Source: Flabesymbios commensalis (taxonomy: Eukaryota > Annelida > Polychaeta > Terebellida > Flabelligeridae). Taken from it: DNA of 64,000 nt. The position numbers and the translations under genes are program-made. Each line of letters begins with the position of its first letter. Positions within the stretch are counted from its first letter, which is position 1. Below the pieces are notes generated by a model. That model had not been told where the DNA came from, made no database searches, and saw only the letters and a program-made list of their open reading frames with translations. Location: positions 17,775,273 to 17,839,272 of the forward strand of contig OZ024915.1 in assembly GCA_964017125.1 (NCBI GenBank), read 5' to 3'. Below are positions 43,139 through 53,507 of this stretch, one piece after another.

Positions 43139-43250
43139 AGACAGGCATACGGACAGATATTTTATTGACAGAAAGGTAGTCATTAGAGACTTAACTGTCA
43201 TAGAAATGAGAGATATATATAATGTACATGTATATACAAGACATTAGAAC
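43139..43250 (-). mobile_element. Antisense fragment of the LINE 3' tail
   Basis: Reverse complement matches 40985-41095: GACAGATATTTTATTGACAG, AAGTCATTA/AGTCATTAGAGAC, GTCATAGAAATGA, TGTACATGTATATACAAG. It is 5'-truncated to about 110 bp, as expected for target-primed reverse transcription, and visibly older than the full element. Confidence 0.75.
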
Positions 43251-43349
43251 AGTTATGCTTGTTTCAACACACACACACTTTTCGTACGGGATAATTATGA
43301 TTGTAAATGGTGATGTTTGTTTGATATAATGTATATGTACAGATGTAAG

Positions 43350-43584
43350 GAGAGCAACTCGTGGCTGTTTGCACCGACGGTCACGATTTTATTCGTTTTT
43401 TTTCATTTTATATTAGCACTTTAAATATCAGTTTTCAATGTTGTTAAAGATAAAACCTGACACCAAGCAACAATATGTCAAAATCGTTGATATCCATTTG
43501 AAGTTGTGGATCGCGTCAGCGAGACACAACTTCAAGTGGATATCATGAAAATTCAAATTAAAAAAATTGGCGGTTAAAGGTTAA
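43350..43584 (+). mobile_element. Family D MITE with a re-copied hairpin arm
   Basis: It shares body markers (TTATATTAGCACTTTA, TTAAAGATAAAACC) and the end GGCGGTTAAAGGTTAA with 30954-31198. Compared with that element about 28 bp is missing left of the stem, bringing GATATCCA next to TTTGAAG. The right arm has acquired the matching TGGATATC, which is absent from the reference. Confidence 0.8.
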
Positions 43585-43796
43585 ATAGAAAAAAAACTGA
43601 ATTTTAAGTAATATAAAAAATAAGAAATGGTAGTTAAAAAATGGCACAGACTAGATTTGGCGTGTTCAAAATATAAGACTTTAAGCCGACAAGACATATT
43701 GTTTATTTTAAACCCATGAAATTGTCATAAAATTGCATAGATATAACATAATTTTACACATTGCCATGCTGTATTTTTACTCCCCGCAAGACATGC

Positions 43797-44064
43797 AAAT
43801 AAAAATAAAATGAATGGGGTCTTAGGCCACATTTGTGCACGTGCCACTGCCCTCCAGACACAGAATTTGAAATTCGAGCCCTGGCGGTCTGAGGCCGAGC
43901 AGGCTACCTATCGGTCACAAAGGCTCCCCACAATATTGAATCTTTAAGAGTGAGCGGAGAAGAAACATTTTGTGTCTTTGAAACTTGAAGGCCAGAGTTG
44001 GGTTCGAACCCGTGATCTCTTTTCAAGCAGGCAGCCTTAACCACTGCACCAGGGCCCCCGCCCT
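43797..44064 (-). mobile_element. Two-headed SINE spanning the array boundary
   Basis: Both tRNA-like heads are present on the minus strand (GGGCCCTGGTGCAGTGG, then GTGACCGATAGGTAGCC) with the tail TTCATTTTATTTTTATTT. About 45 bp before the tail are missing. The 4.5 kb array unit starts inside its linker at 43958, so later units hold only the first head. Confidence 0.85.
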
Positions 44065-44238
44065 CCCGCGCAAGACATGCGTCAACAAATAAAACATCGG
44101 CGATTAAGAATATGATGACATCATATTACTCCTGCGGCGTTGGATTACCCATTTCCATCTACCTGGACGTTTAGTTCAACCACACATTTTCATGCAGGAC
44201 TCTTTCATCATGTTCATCACGGGAACATAATGTATACC

Positions 44239-44325
44239 AGCAAACACGAGACGGGCAACCAATGTTGTCATACAGTTTAGGTCAGTGCTGCGGATATTAG
44301 ACCAACGTTAAACAAACATTACACA
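44239..44325. repeat. Family A palindrome, eroded
   Basis: Left end AGCAAACACGAGACGGGC is intact. The inner arms pair poorly (GTCAGTGCTGCGGATATT centre). Counterparts: 48682-48768, and a version cut short at 53800-53845. Confidence 0.6.
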
Positions 44326-44841
44326 AGGTATTTTAAATTCACGTGAGCCATTTGAATGTAACTCAAAACATGTAAAATACACTGTGGTAGATCAGAATAA
44401 AGCATTGTTTATTTGTTTCTTCAAAACCTAATAAAGAAATCAATTCACAAGAGTCTCACACATTTTCATACGCTTAACATGTTTAAAAGGATGAAAAGTG
44501 TCCGGATATTATGTTCATATATTTGAGGTTAAATACTAGATAATAATACACAGTCACGTGATTAAACCAATAATTGCACGATGATAAGCTACCCTAAGCT
44601 TGATAACACTTTGGCTACGTTCATAATAAGTGATATTTGCACGACCGGTAACAACACATATGTTTAATAAAGTAACTGTAGCAGACTTATGGTTCTATTG
44701 GCTTATCTAGCATGACATGAATGTCTGTCTCTGTATGTACAGGTATAGCTACCTGACTTGTACATTGTACCTCTAATCTACAAGTACACCTTCTATTGCG
44801 CATAGACCGGACACGCTTACATAGTATTATACCCGGGAAAT

Positions 44842-44922
44842 AAGAGACGTTATCCCAATATTGGCTTAATGCTGGCGCACCGCCGAAGGCGTGTGTCAGC
44901 ATTAAGCCAACATTGGATGTTC
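44842..44922. repeat. Family A palindrome (unit 1)
   Basis: CCAATATTGGCTTAATGCTG and CAGCATTAAGCCAACATTGG surround GCGCACCGCCGAAGGCG. The T44866/A44905 pair is C/G in unit 2. Confidence 0.8.
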
Positions 44923-45083
44923 TAGGATATAATACATTCTGTCAATATATATATGACACCAATCCTAATAACGTACAAAAACTGACATACGGTAGTAAAA
45001 CATGTAAAATAGGTCCTTTCAGCTTTTATGTAATGTAATAATTACAGGTATAAATGTTATTTTCTCCTCATTACAGGGAGTTC

Positions 45084-45260
45084 GAACATAGATAGATATT
45101 TATTTATTGAGAATGGGAAGTCTGTGTAGACTTATGCGTCATTAAGATGAACAGTACATTATATTGTAAAGTGCATGATATGATAAAATAAAAAATGGTG
45201 TAAATATATGTACAAGTAATCAGTGGTAATAAATTCTTTAAAATAATCAAAAGAGATATA
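45084..45260 (-). mobile_element. Possible LINE tail fragment, antisense
   Basis: The minus strand ends CAATAAATAAATATCTATCT, a layout like the 3' end of the LINE (AATAAAATATCTG plus TCTG units). Present in all three units. No coding part, so the assignment is weak. Confidence 0.3.
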
Positions 45261-45625
45261 CATGTTAATGATACTATACATGATATAAATGTGCTGAAGC
45301 TTTATTGCAATTATAAAATGTAGCATCGGTTTTTATTGTTATGTCGAAATTTCAGTCACTGGAATATTGGAACTAAATAAGGTCAGCCTCTAACAGAAGG
45401 CTCAGGAATTCTTCTCATAGAGATTAACTTTAATTGCGATCTCAGTTCAACGAAATAATCGAACCATGGGTCCAGAAAAGCTACTCCGTGAATATTAATA
45501 ACTTTCTCAGAAGTCCACTAATCATCACTTATTAAAAAATATGAGACCTAAAGATGAATTCTTCGGCCAGGCGACGTGAAGCTCCCCCTTTGTGACCTTT
45601 GTGTGTTCCACAGGTCATGTCCCAT

Positions 45626-45873
45626 TTAACCCTTTAATCGTCAATCACGACTATAATCGTGAATAATCCATTTATCACCACTTCAAATAACAAATATTGA
45701 AGGTGAAACGTGACTCCGGGCAGCAGTATTTGAAAATCCATTGCCTCTATTTTACCTACTAGGCCTAGAAATAATTTTACCCATCTGAAGTTGTGGATCG
45801 CGACAGCGAGACACAACTTCAAGTGGGTACAAATTGCAAATTTTGTATAGATAACCTTGCGGTTAAAGGGTAA
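45626..45873 (+). mobile_element. Family D MITE (unit 1)
   Basis: TTAACCCTTTAATCGTCAATC at the left (TTAA 45626-45629) and GCGGTTAAAGGGTAAA at the right. The hairpin CATCTGAAGTTGTGGATCG pairs with CACAACTTCAAGTGGGT. The unit 3 copy is at 55168-55415. The unit 2 copy (50173-50399) has lost the hairpin. Confidence 0.8.
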
Positions 45874-46238
45874 AACACTGAAACAAATTCATATTGGACA
45901 TTTTTTTATGTTAAGTTAACATTTTTTACTTTTATTTCTTTGTCAGTGACACCATTGTGGCGCCGTGAGCGCATCTGTTCATTCTCACTGTATTATCATG
46001 ATTATAGGCAACACCGCAGTTAATCGAATTTTAATGTTGTATTAATAGTTACATTTTAACTTGATAAGTAACGCGTTAGTGGCTTCATGCTGTCACCGAC
46101 TCTTCAGTGGCCGCCGACAATATCTGCATTCCCAGCTGTGAGCCAATTATGACACAATGCTAGGCAAGCACGATAGGCGTTGGACCCGCATTAGAGCACC
46201 ATTGATCATGGCTGCTGTGTTTATGCAACGTTGGAGTC

Positions 46239-46480
46239 AAGAACCCTTTAGCTACTGCAAAATTGGATCATATTTTCATTCATTGTGAGGAAAATGGAGA
46301 AAAAGTGAATGGAAAATATCCAATTTCATCAATTTTATAAAATACGAGAGTGTAATATATGATAACGAAAGCTCAAAACAAACCTTATTTCGAAGGGTTG
46401 CTTCATTTTTCTTTCAGTTGACATTTATCTAAAAATGCCCTGTGCGAATATATATGCACCTCTGGCTGGTAAGGTGTTAA
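46239..46480 (+). mobile_element. TTAA-type MITE, weak hairpin (unit 1)
   Basis: Ends AAGAACCCTTTAGCTACTG and CTGGTAAGGTGTTAA. The inner fold CATTTTCATTCATTGTG/AAGTGAATGGAAAAT is worn. Counterparts are at 50999-51241 and 55780-56022. Confidence 0.55.
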
Positions 46481-46631
46481 TTGAGCAGAGATGATGACAA
46501 TGAAGCCATCCCCGGCGTCTGTAATCAACACATAGACGGGGAACACCCCAGATGGCGGGGCCTTTAATTAGGATGCCCCTGTGGGATATGACGTCACAGG
46601 CTAGAGGTCACGTGTCACACACGGGGTTACG

Positions 46632-46742
46632 TAAACACATCAGACAAGGGACGTAAAATTATTGCTGGGTTGATGCTGGTCCAGCGTCTTAGATGCTGGC
46701 CCAACATTATCCCAGCAATAATTTAGCATCTTGTGTTTGATG
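46632..46742. repeat. Family A palindrome variant (unit 1)
   Basis: AAATTATTGCTGGGTTGATG and ATTATCCCAGCAATAATTT surround CCAGCGTCTTAGATGCTGG. The poly-G run downstream is shared by all units. Counterparts: 51392-51502 and 56170-56282. Confidence 0.85.
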
Positions 46743-46943
46743 CGGGGGGGGGGGGCAGAGAAAAAGGGAAGCGCAGACGGGGACGTAACCGTGGTTTAAA
46801 AGTACAGGGTGAGCGATAATAAGCCACTTTCCCTTGATAAAATACTAATTAGTTCACAATGATCGATGTACTTTGCAACAGATGAGGGAGGCTCCAACCA
46901 TGCTAATAACGTAGAAGTGGAGTTAACTTCCCACGTGACGACC

Positions 46944-47026
46944 ATACTGCCGTGCAAAGCCAAAAGGCAGTATTTGCTTACTTGTAAAATAAACAGATAC
47001 TACATTTTGGCTTTGCACGGCAGTAT
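46944..47026. repeat. Family B palindrome, long-arm variant (unit 1)
   Basis: ATACTGCCGTGCAAAGCCAA, then AGGCAGTATTTGCTTAC, with complement. A solitary right half, AAGTAAGCAGTTACTGTTG, follows. Counterparts: 51705-51787 and 56487-56569. Confidence 0.9.
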
Positions 47027-47551
47027 ACTGCAATGTGCAAAGTAAGCAGTTACTGTTGTGTGCCCTGTCTCGCAATATATAACTCAATTAAATTATATTA
47101 TCATTTTGTCAAAATTAGACATTGCTCGTCCAGAACATTCCGTCAATGATTGACCCAGAAAATGTGCTAAAGCGGTGCAACATACCCTTATTTATATGAA
47201 AAAACAGGTATGCTGATATGGAGATTTGTCAGTGCCAACAGCTTGAACAGGATACAATTAAACAAAGTTTACTCTGTGAAATATAAACATTATAATCATA
47301 GTTTATACATTTCATAGATGTAATTTATGTACACTAATTGAGAAAAATGTAAAAAATATATCATAGTCATTCAGTTACCTGTATTGATGCAGCTATACGT
47401 AGAACTGTATATAAACATAATAAAGTACACTGAAGTATAAATCTTATGTAGCAACCACAATACAGTCAAGTGTTATTGAACGGTGATTACATGTAAATGT
47501 TCATCACTAAGCCGTCAGTCAATAACTTCAAACTTTATAAACCTGCACATC
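47027..47551. other. No recognised feature (unit 1)
   Basis: AT-rich sequence. It holds the empty site CTATACGTAGAACTG near 47393-47408 for the SINE found in unit 2. Confidence 0.7.
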
Positions 47552-47781
47552 TTAGACCTTTAACTAGCTGAGTGTTTTGTGCAATTTTCATTCACTTTCA
47601 GATGAGAATCGAGCAATTCTCAACTCAAGGTGAATGAAAATTAAGCAATTGTATAAAATTATTCAAGTGTAATTATATGAAATAAGAACCCCGAAACGTT
47701 TCAATGTTAACGGATTTTCCATGAAAAGAAATTATCATTTAGCATTTTGGTCATCTAGCAAATAGGAGCTTAAAGGGTTAA
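47552..47781 (+). mobile_element. TTAA-type MITE with a GAATCG hairpin (unit 1)
   Basis: Left end TTAGACCTTTAACTAGC, right end GGAGCTTAAAGGGTTAA. The hairpin TTTTCATTCACTTTCAGATG pairs with AACTCAAGGTGAATGAAAA around AGAATCGAGCAATTCT. Counterparts: 52645-52874 and 57117-57337. Confidence 0.75.
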
Positions 47782-47882
47782 ATTGGAAGCTCTCCAAATA
47801 ATTGAGATACAAGGTGTTTTTATCCAGTGACTATATACTATATAGGAAGGGGGGGGGACTATTTTCCAGCGGCTGCATAGAT

Positions 47883-47995
47883 GGCCGACATGGCTGATGG
47901 GTGATGTTCGCGACCTTAGATCCGGGTTCGAGTCCTGGCCTCCCATCATTCACTCTCTGTGTAGCACATACACATATTTTTGTACTGACAAAGAT
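47883..47995 (+). mobile_element. tRNA-derived SINE of another family (unit 1)
   Basis: GGCCGACATGGCTGATGGG carries an A box and ATCCGGGTTCGAGTCCTGG a B box. A CCTCCCATCATTCACTC stretch follows. Counterparts start at 52974 and 57444. It is not the two-headed SINE. Confidence 0.65.
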
Positions 47996-49288
47996 GGATG
48001 CTATTTTTTTGCGTCGACCAGTCAGCTATTATGACAATTATTATGGCACATTACTATTTTTCATAAATCAGTGTGCTACAAAATGTGTATATCCTTTAAA
48101 AAACGTCGGCCCAAGGTACAAATGGTATACAAATGTCGTGTGTTTGCTGGGAACTACACATCCTCGCAAGCCAGGGAATGTACGACGATGCTCGCATCTG
48201 TCATTTACACTGAACAGTCAGTATGGGAAATACATAATTATTATAATAATCCCAACTGGAAACTCAGAATGTTTTAATTGTGACGAATATTCCATTTTTA
48301 TTGAATAATTTTTATCCAAAACATGGTGTGTGGTGTATAAAGCGCCTAGGGTGTTTAAATGGTTAATGAGTAGATATTATGCCTTCATGTTAGCAGGGTA
48401 TTACATGGTTATTACAAGAAGAAACATTTTGTGTCTTTGAAACTTGAAGGCCAGAGTGGGGTTCGAACCCGTGATCTCTTTCCAAGCAGGCAGCCTTAAC
48501 CACTGCACCAGGGCCCCCGCCCTCCACAAATAAAACATCTGTGATTTAGAAAATGATGACATCATATTACTCCAGCGGCGTTGGATTAACCATTTCCATC
48601 TACCTGGACGTTTAGTTCAACCACACATTTTCATGCAGAACTCTTTCATCATGTTCATCACGGGAACATAATGTATACCAGCAAACACGAGACGGTCAAC
48701 CAATGTTGTCATACAGTTTAGGTCAGTGCTGCGGATATTAGACCAACGTTAAACAAACATTACACAAGGTATTTTAAATTCACGTGAGCCATTTGAATGT
48801 AACTCAAAACATGTAAAATACACTGTGGTAGATCAGAATAAAGCATTGTTTATTTGTTTCTTCAAAACCTAATAAAGAAATCAATTCACAAGAGTCTCAC
48901 ACATTTTCATACGCTTAACATGTTTAAAAGGATGAAAATTGTCCGGATATTATTTTCATATATTTGAGGTTAAATACTAGATAATAATACACAGTCACGT
49001 GATTAACCAATAATTGCACGATGATAAGCTACATGTACCCCAAGCTTGATAACACTTTGGCTACGTTCATAATAAGTGATATTTGCACGACCGGTAACAA
49101 CACATATGTTTAATAAAGTAACTGTAGCAGACTTATGGTTCTATTGGTTTATCTACCATGACATGAACGTCTTTTCTCTGTGTATACTGGTATAGCTACC
49201 TGACTTGTACATTGTACCTCTAATCTAAAAGTACACCTTGTATTGCTCATAAACCGGACACGCTTACATAGTATTATACACGGAAAAT

Positions 49289-49371
49289 AAGAGACATTAG
49301 CCCAATGTTGGCCTAATGCTGGCGCACCGCCAACGGCGGTGTGCCATCATTAGGTCAACATAGGATTTTCC
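49289..49371. repeat. Family A palindrome (unit 2)
   Basis: CCAATGTTGGCCTAATGCTG and CATCATTAGGTCAACAT. C49313 and G49353 are a complementary pair, where units 1 and 3 have T and A. Confidence 0.8.
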
Positions 49372-49466
49372 AGGATATAATACATTCTGTCAATATATGA
49401 CACCAATCCAAATAACGCAGAAAAACTGACATACTGTAGTAAAATAGGTCATTTCAGCTTTTATGT

Positions 49467-49736
49467 AATGAAATAATCCTAGGTATAAATGTTATTTTCT
49501 CCTCATTACAGGGAGTTCGAGCATAGATAGATAGTTATTTATTGACAATGGGAAATCTGTGTAGACTTATGCGTCATTAAGATGAACAGTAATGATACTA
49601 TAATGAAATAATCCCAGGTATAAATGTTATTTTCTCCTCATTACAGGGAGTTCGAGCATAGATAGATAGTTATTTATTGACAATGGGAAATCTGTGTAGA
49701 CTTATGCGTCATTAAGATGAACAGTACATTATATTG
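49467..49736 (+). repeat. 135-bp local tandem duplication, unit 2 only
   Basis: AATGAAATAATCC starts at 49467 and again at 49602. The stretch with GGAGTTCGAGCATAGATAG and ATGCGTCATTAAGATGAAC is therefore present twice. Units 1 and 3 have it once. Confidence 0.95.
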
Positions 49737-50172
49737 TGAAGTGCGTGATATGATAAAATTAAAAAATGGTGTAAATATATGTACAAGTAATAAATGCTTT
49801 AAAAGAATCAAAAGAAATATACATGTTAATGATACTATACATGATATAAATGTGCTGACGCGTTATTGCAATCATAAAATGTAGCATCGGTTTTCATTGT
49901 TATGTCGAAATTTCAGTCACTGGAATATTGGGACTAAATAACGTCAGCCTCTAACAAAAGTCTCAGGAATTCTTCTCATAGAGTTTGACTTTAATTGCGA
50001 TCTCAGTTCAGCGAAATAATCGAAGCATGGGTCCAGAAAAGCTACTCCGTGAATTTTAATAACTTTCTCACATCTTAGTCCACCAATTATCACTTATTTA
50101 AAAAATATGAGACCTAAATATAAATATTTCAGCAGGGCCGCCGTGAAGCTCCCACTTTGTTTCATGACCCAT

Positions 50173-50399
50173 ATAACCCTTTAAGCTTAAACCACGACTA
50201 TAATCGTGTATAACCCATCATACTACCAATTTAAATAACACATTTTAAAACCACTTTAAAAACACATATTTGAAGGCGAAACGTGACTCCAAGCAGCAAT
50301 ATTTTAAAATACTTTGCCTCCAGTTTACCAAAAACAATATTTTGTAACCAGTAAAGTGGTAAAATTGGAATTAGATAACTTTGCGGTTAAAAGGTGAAC
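50173..50399 (+). mobile_element. Family D MITE without hairpin (unit 2)
   Basis: Ends ATAACCCTTTAAGC and TTGCGGTTAAAAGGTGAAC match 45626-45873. The hairpin region has been lost, leaving only GTAACCAGTAAAGTGG. Confidence 0.65.
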
Positions 50400-50435
50400 A
50401 CACTCAAACGGGTTCATGTTGGTCATTTCTTAATG

Positions 50436-50684
50436 TTAACCCTTGAAGCACTGAATTAATTTGTGAAAAAACATCGCAACCAAAGGGGTTTTTTCAACTT
50501 GAAATCATCATAAATGTCTTAGTTAGCTCTTCCGATTCATTTTAAATACCTATGTTATGGGTCTATGGCCATTAAAGATATTTTTACTCTTACAGTGAGG
50601 GGATCGACTTTAGTCGTCAGAATCTGACGTCTGTAGACGTCAGGTTCTGACGACTAAAGTCGATCCCTGCACTGTACGGGTTAA
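50436..50684 (+). mobile_element. Family C MITE, insertion dated by empty sites
   Basis: TTAA at 50436-50439 and 50681-50684 flank 241 bp running from CCCTTGAAGCACTG to CACTGTACGGG. Units 1 and 3 have a single TTAA at the same place (45911-45914 and 55453-55456), followed by GTTAACATTTTTTAC. This shows an exact TTAA target duplication, the signature of piggyBac-type transposition. The element has no ORF and needs a transposase from elsewhere. Confidence 0.95.
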
Positions 50685-52155
50685 GTTACCATTTTTTACA
50701 CTTATTTCATTGTCAGTGACACCATTGTGGCGCCGTGAGCGCATCTGTTCATTCTCACTGTATTATAGGCAACACCGCACTTGATCGAATTTAAATGATG
50801 TATAAATAGTTCCATTATAACTTGATAAGTAACGCGTTAGTGGCTTCATGCTGTCACCGACTCTTCAGTGGCCGCCGACAATATCTGCATTCCCAGCTGT
50901 GAGCCAATTATGACACAATGCTAGGCAAGCACGATAGGCGTTGGACCAGCATTAGAGCACCATTGATCATGGCTGCTGTGTTTATACAACGTTGGTGTCA
51001 AGAACCCTTTAGCTACTGCAAAATTGGATCATATTTTCATTCATTGTGAGGAAAATGGAGAAAAAGTGAATGGAAAATAGCCAATTTCATCAATTTTATA
51101 AAATACGCGAGTGTAATATATGATAACGAAAGCTCAAAACAAACCTTATTTCGAAGGGTTGCTCCATTTTTCTTTCAGTTGGCATTTATCTAAAAATGCC
51201 CTGTGCGAATATATATGCACCTCTGGCAGGTAAGGTGTTAATTGAGCAGAGATGATGACAATGAAGCCATCCCCGGCGTCTGTAATCAACACATAGACGG
51301 GGAACACCCCAGATGGCGGGGCCTTTAATTAGGATGCCCCTGTGGGATATGACGTCACAAGCTATAGGTCACGTGTCACACATGGGGTTACGTAAACACA
51401 TCAGACACGAGACGTAAAATTATTGTTGGGTTGATGCTGGTCCAGCGTCTTAGATGCTGGCCCAACATTATCCCAGCAATAATTAAGCATCTTGTGTTTG
51501 ATGCGGGGGGGGGGGGCAGAGAAAAAGGGAAACGCAGACGGGGACGTAACCGTGGTTTAAAAGTACAGGGTGAGCGATATTAAGCCACTTTCCCTTGATA
51601 AAATACTAATTAGTTCACAATGATCGATGTACTTTGCAACAGATGAGGGAGGCTCTAACCAAGCTAATAACGTAGAAGTGGAGTTAACTTCCCACGTGAC
51701 GACCATACTGCCGTGCAAAGCCAAAAGGCAGTATTTGCTTACTTGTAAAATAAGCAGATACTACATTTTGGCTTTGCACGGCAGTATACTGCAATGTGCA
51801 AAGTAAGCAGTTACTGTTGTGTGCCCTGTCTCGCAATATATAACTCAATTAAATTATATTATCATTTTGTCAAAATTAGACATTGCTCGTCCAGAACATT
51901 CCGTCAATGATTGACCCAGAAAATGTGCTAAAGCGGTGCAACATACCCTTATTTATATGAAAGAACAGGTATGCTGATATGGAGATTTGTCAGTGCCAAC
52001 AGCTTGAACAGGATACAATTAAACAAAGTTTACTGATTGAAATATAAACATTATAATCATAGTTTATGCATTTCATAGATGTAATTTATGTACACTAATT
52101 GAGAAAAATGTAAAAAATATATCATAGTCATTCAGTTACCTGTATTGATGCAGCT

Positions 52156-52496
52156 ATACGTAGAACTGGGCGGGAGCCCTAGGGCAGTGGTTAGCACCGC
52201 TGCCTTTCACGCCAGAGTTCGGGGTTCGGTTCCCGGTCTCGGCGGTTTCAAAGAAACAAAAATGTTTCTTCCCCATCCACGTGTGAAAGTTAGTATTGTG
52301 GGGAGCCTCCGTGACCGAGAGGTAGCGTGCTCGGCCTCAGACCGCCAAGGCTCGAATTTCGAATCCTGTGTCTGGAGGACAGTGTCATCTCAATCATCTC
52401 ACCATCCTCGGGAGGTTCTCCTGGCCCAGTTTAGCCTATATGTGCACAAAGGTGGCCTAAAGCCCGATTCATTTCATTTTTTTATACGTAGAACTG
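52156..52496 (+). mobile_element. Two-headed tRNA SINE with 13-bp target duplication
   Basis: ATACGTAGAACTG occurs at 52156-52168 and 52484-52496. The body 52169-52483 has a first tRNA-like head (TAGGGCAGTGGTTAGC, GGGGTTCGGTTCCCGG), a linker, a second head (CGTGACCGAGAGGTAGCGTG, TTTCGAATCCTGTG), then a unique region and the tail TTTCATTTTTTT. Units 1 and 3 hold the uninterrupted site. The first head probably carries the RNA polymerase III promoter. Confidence 0.95.
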
Positions 52497-53507
52497 CCTA
52501 TATATAAACATAATAAAGTACACTGAAGTATAAATCTTATGTAGCGACCACAATACAGACAAGTGTTATTGAACGGTGATTACATGTAAATGTTCATCAC
52601 TAAGCCGTCAGTCAATAAATTCAAACTTTATAAACCTGCACATGTTAGACCTTTAACTAGCTGGGTGTTTTGTGCAATTTTCATTCACTTTGAGATGAGA
52701 ATCGAGCAATTCTCAACTCAAGGTGAATGAAAATTAAGCAATTGTATAAAAATAATCAAGTGTAATTATATGAAATAAGAACCCCGAAACGTTTCAATGT
52801 TAACGGATTTTCCATGAAAAGAAATTATCATTTAGCATTTTGGTCATCTAGCAAATAGGAGCTTAAAGGGTTAAATTGGAAGCTTTCCAAATAATGAGAT
52901 ACAAAGTGTTTTTATCCAGTGACTATATACTTTATAGGAGGGAGGGGGACTATTTTCCAGCGGCTGCATAGATGGCCGACATGGCTGATAGGTGATGTTC
53001 GCGACCTTAGATCCGGGTTCGAGTCCTGGCCTCCCATTATTCACTCTCTGTGTAGCACATACACATATTTTTGTACTGACAACAATGGATGCTATTTTAT
53101 TGCGTCGACCAGTCAGCTATTATGACAATTATTATGGCACATCACTATTTTTCATAAATCAGTGTGCTACAAAATGTGTATATCCTTTAAAAAACGTCGG
53201 CCCAAGGTACAAATGGTATACAAATGTCGTGTGTTTGCTAGGAACTACACATCCTCGCAGGCCAGGGAATGTACGACGATGCTCGCATCCGTCATTTACA
53301 CTGAACAGGCAGTATGGGAACTACATAATTATTATAATAATCCCAACTGGAAACTCAGAACGTTTTAATTGTGACGAATATTCCATTTTTATTGAATAAT
53401 TTTTATCCAAAACATGGTGTGTGGTGTATAAAGCGCCTAGGGTGTTTAAATGGTTAATGAGTAGATATTATGCCTTCATGTTAGCAGGGTATTACATGGT
53501 TATTACA

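Larger units (their letters stand above)
43958..48416 (+). repeat. Three-copy tandem array, unit 1 (4459 bp)
   Basis: Begins AGAAGAAACATTTTGTGTC and ends GGTTATTACA. It is collinear with 48417-53507 and 53508-57986, about 95% alike by eye. No host gene was seen. Confidence 0.95.
48417..53507 (+). repeat. Three-copy tandem array, unit 2 (5091 bp)
   Basis: Longer than its neighbours because of three additions: a 135-bp local duplication (49467-49736), a family C MITE (50436-50684) and a two-headed SINE (52156-52496). Its head is the truncated SINE TGAAGGCCAGAGTGGGGTTC. Confidence 0.95.

Noticed and set aside
47901-48308. 135-codon open frame also present at 52992-53399
   Set aside because: It runs through a tRNA-derived SINE and a truncated hairpin, is broken in unit 3, and shows no domain. 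Its recurrence reflects the array, not selection.
52145-52507. 120-codon open frame
   Set aside because: It is translation of the two-headed SINE and its target duplication.
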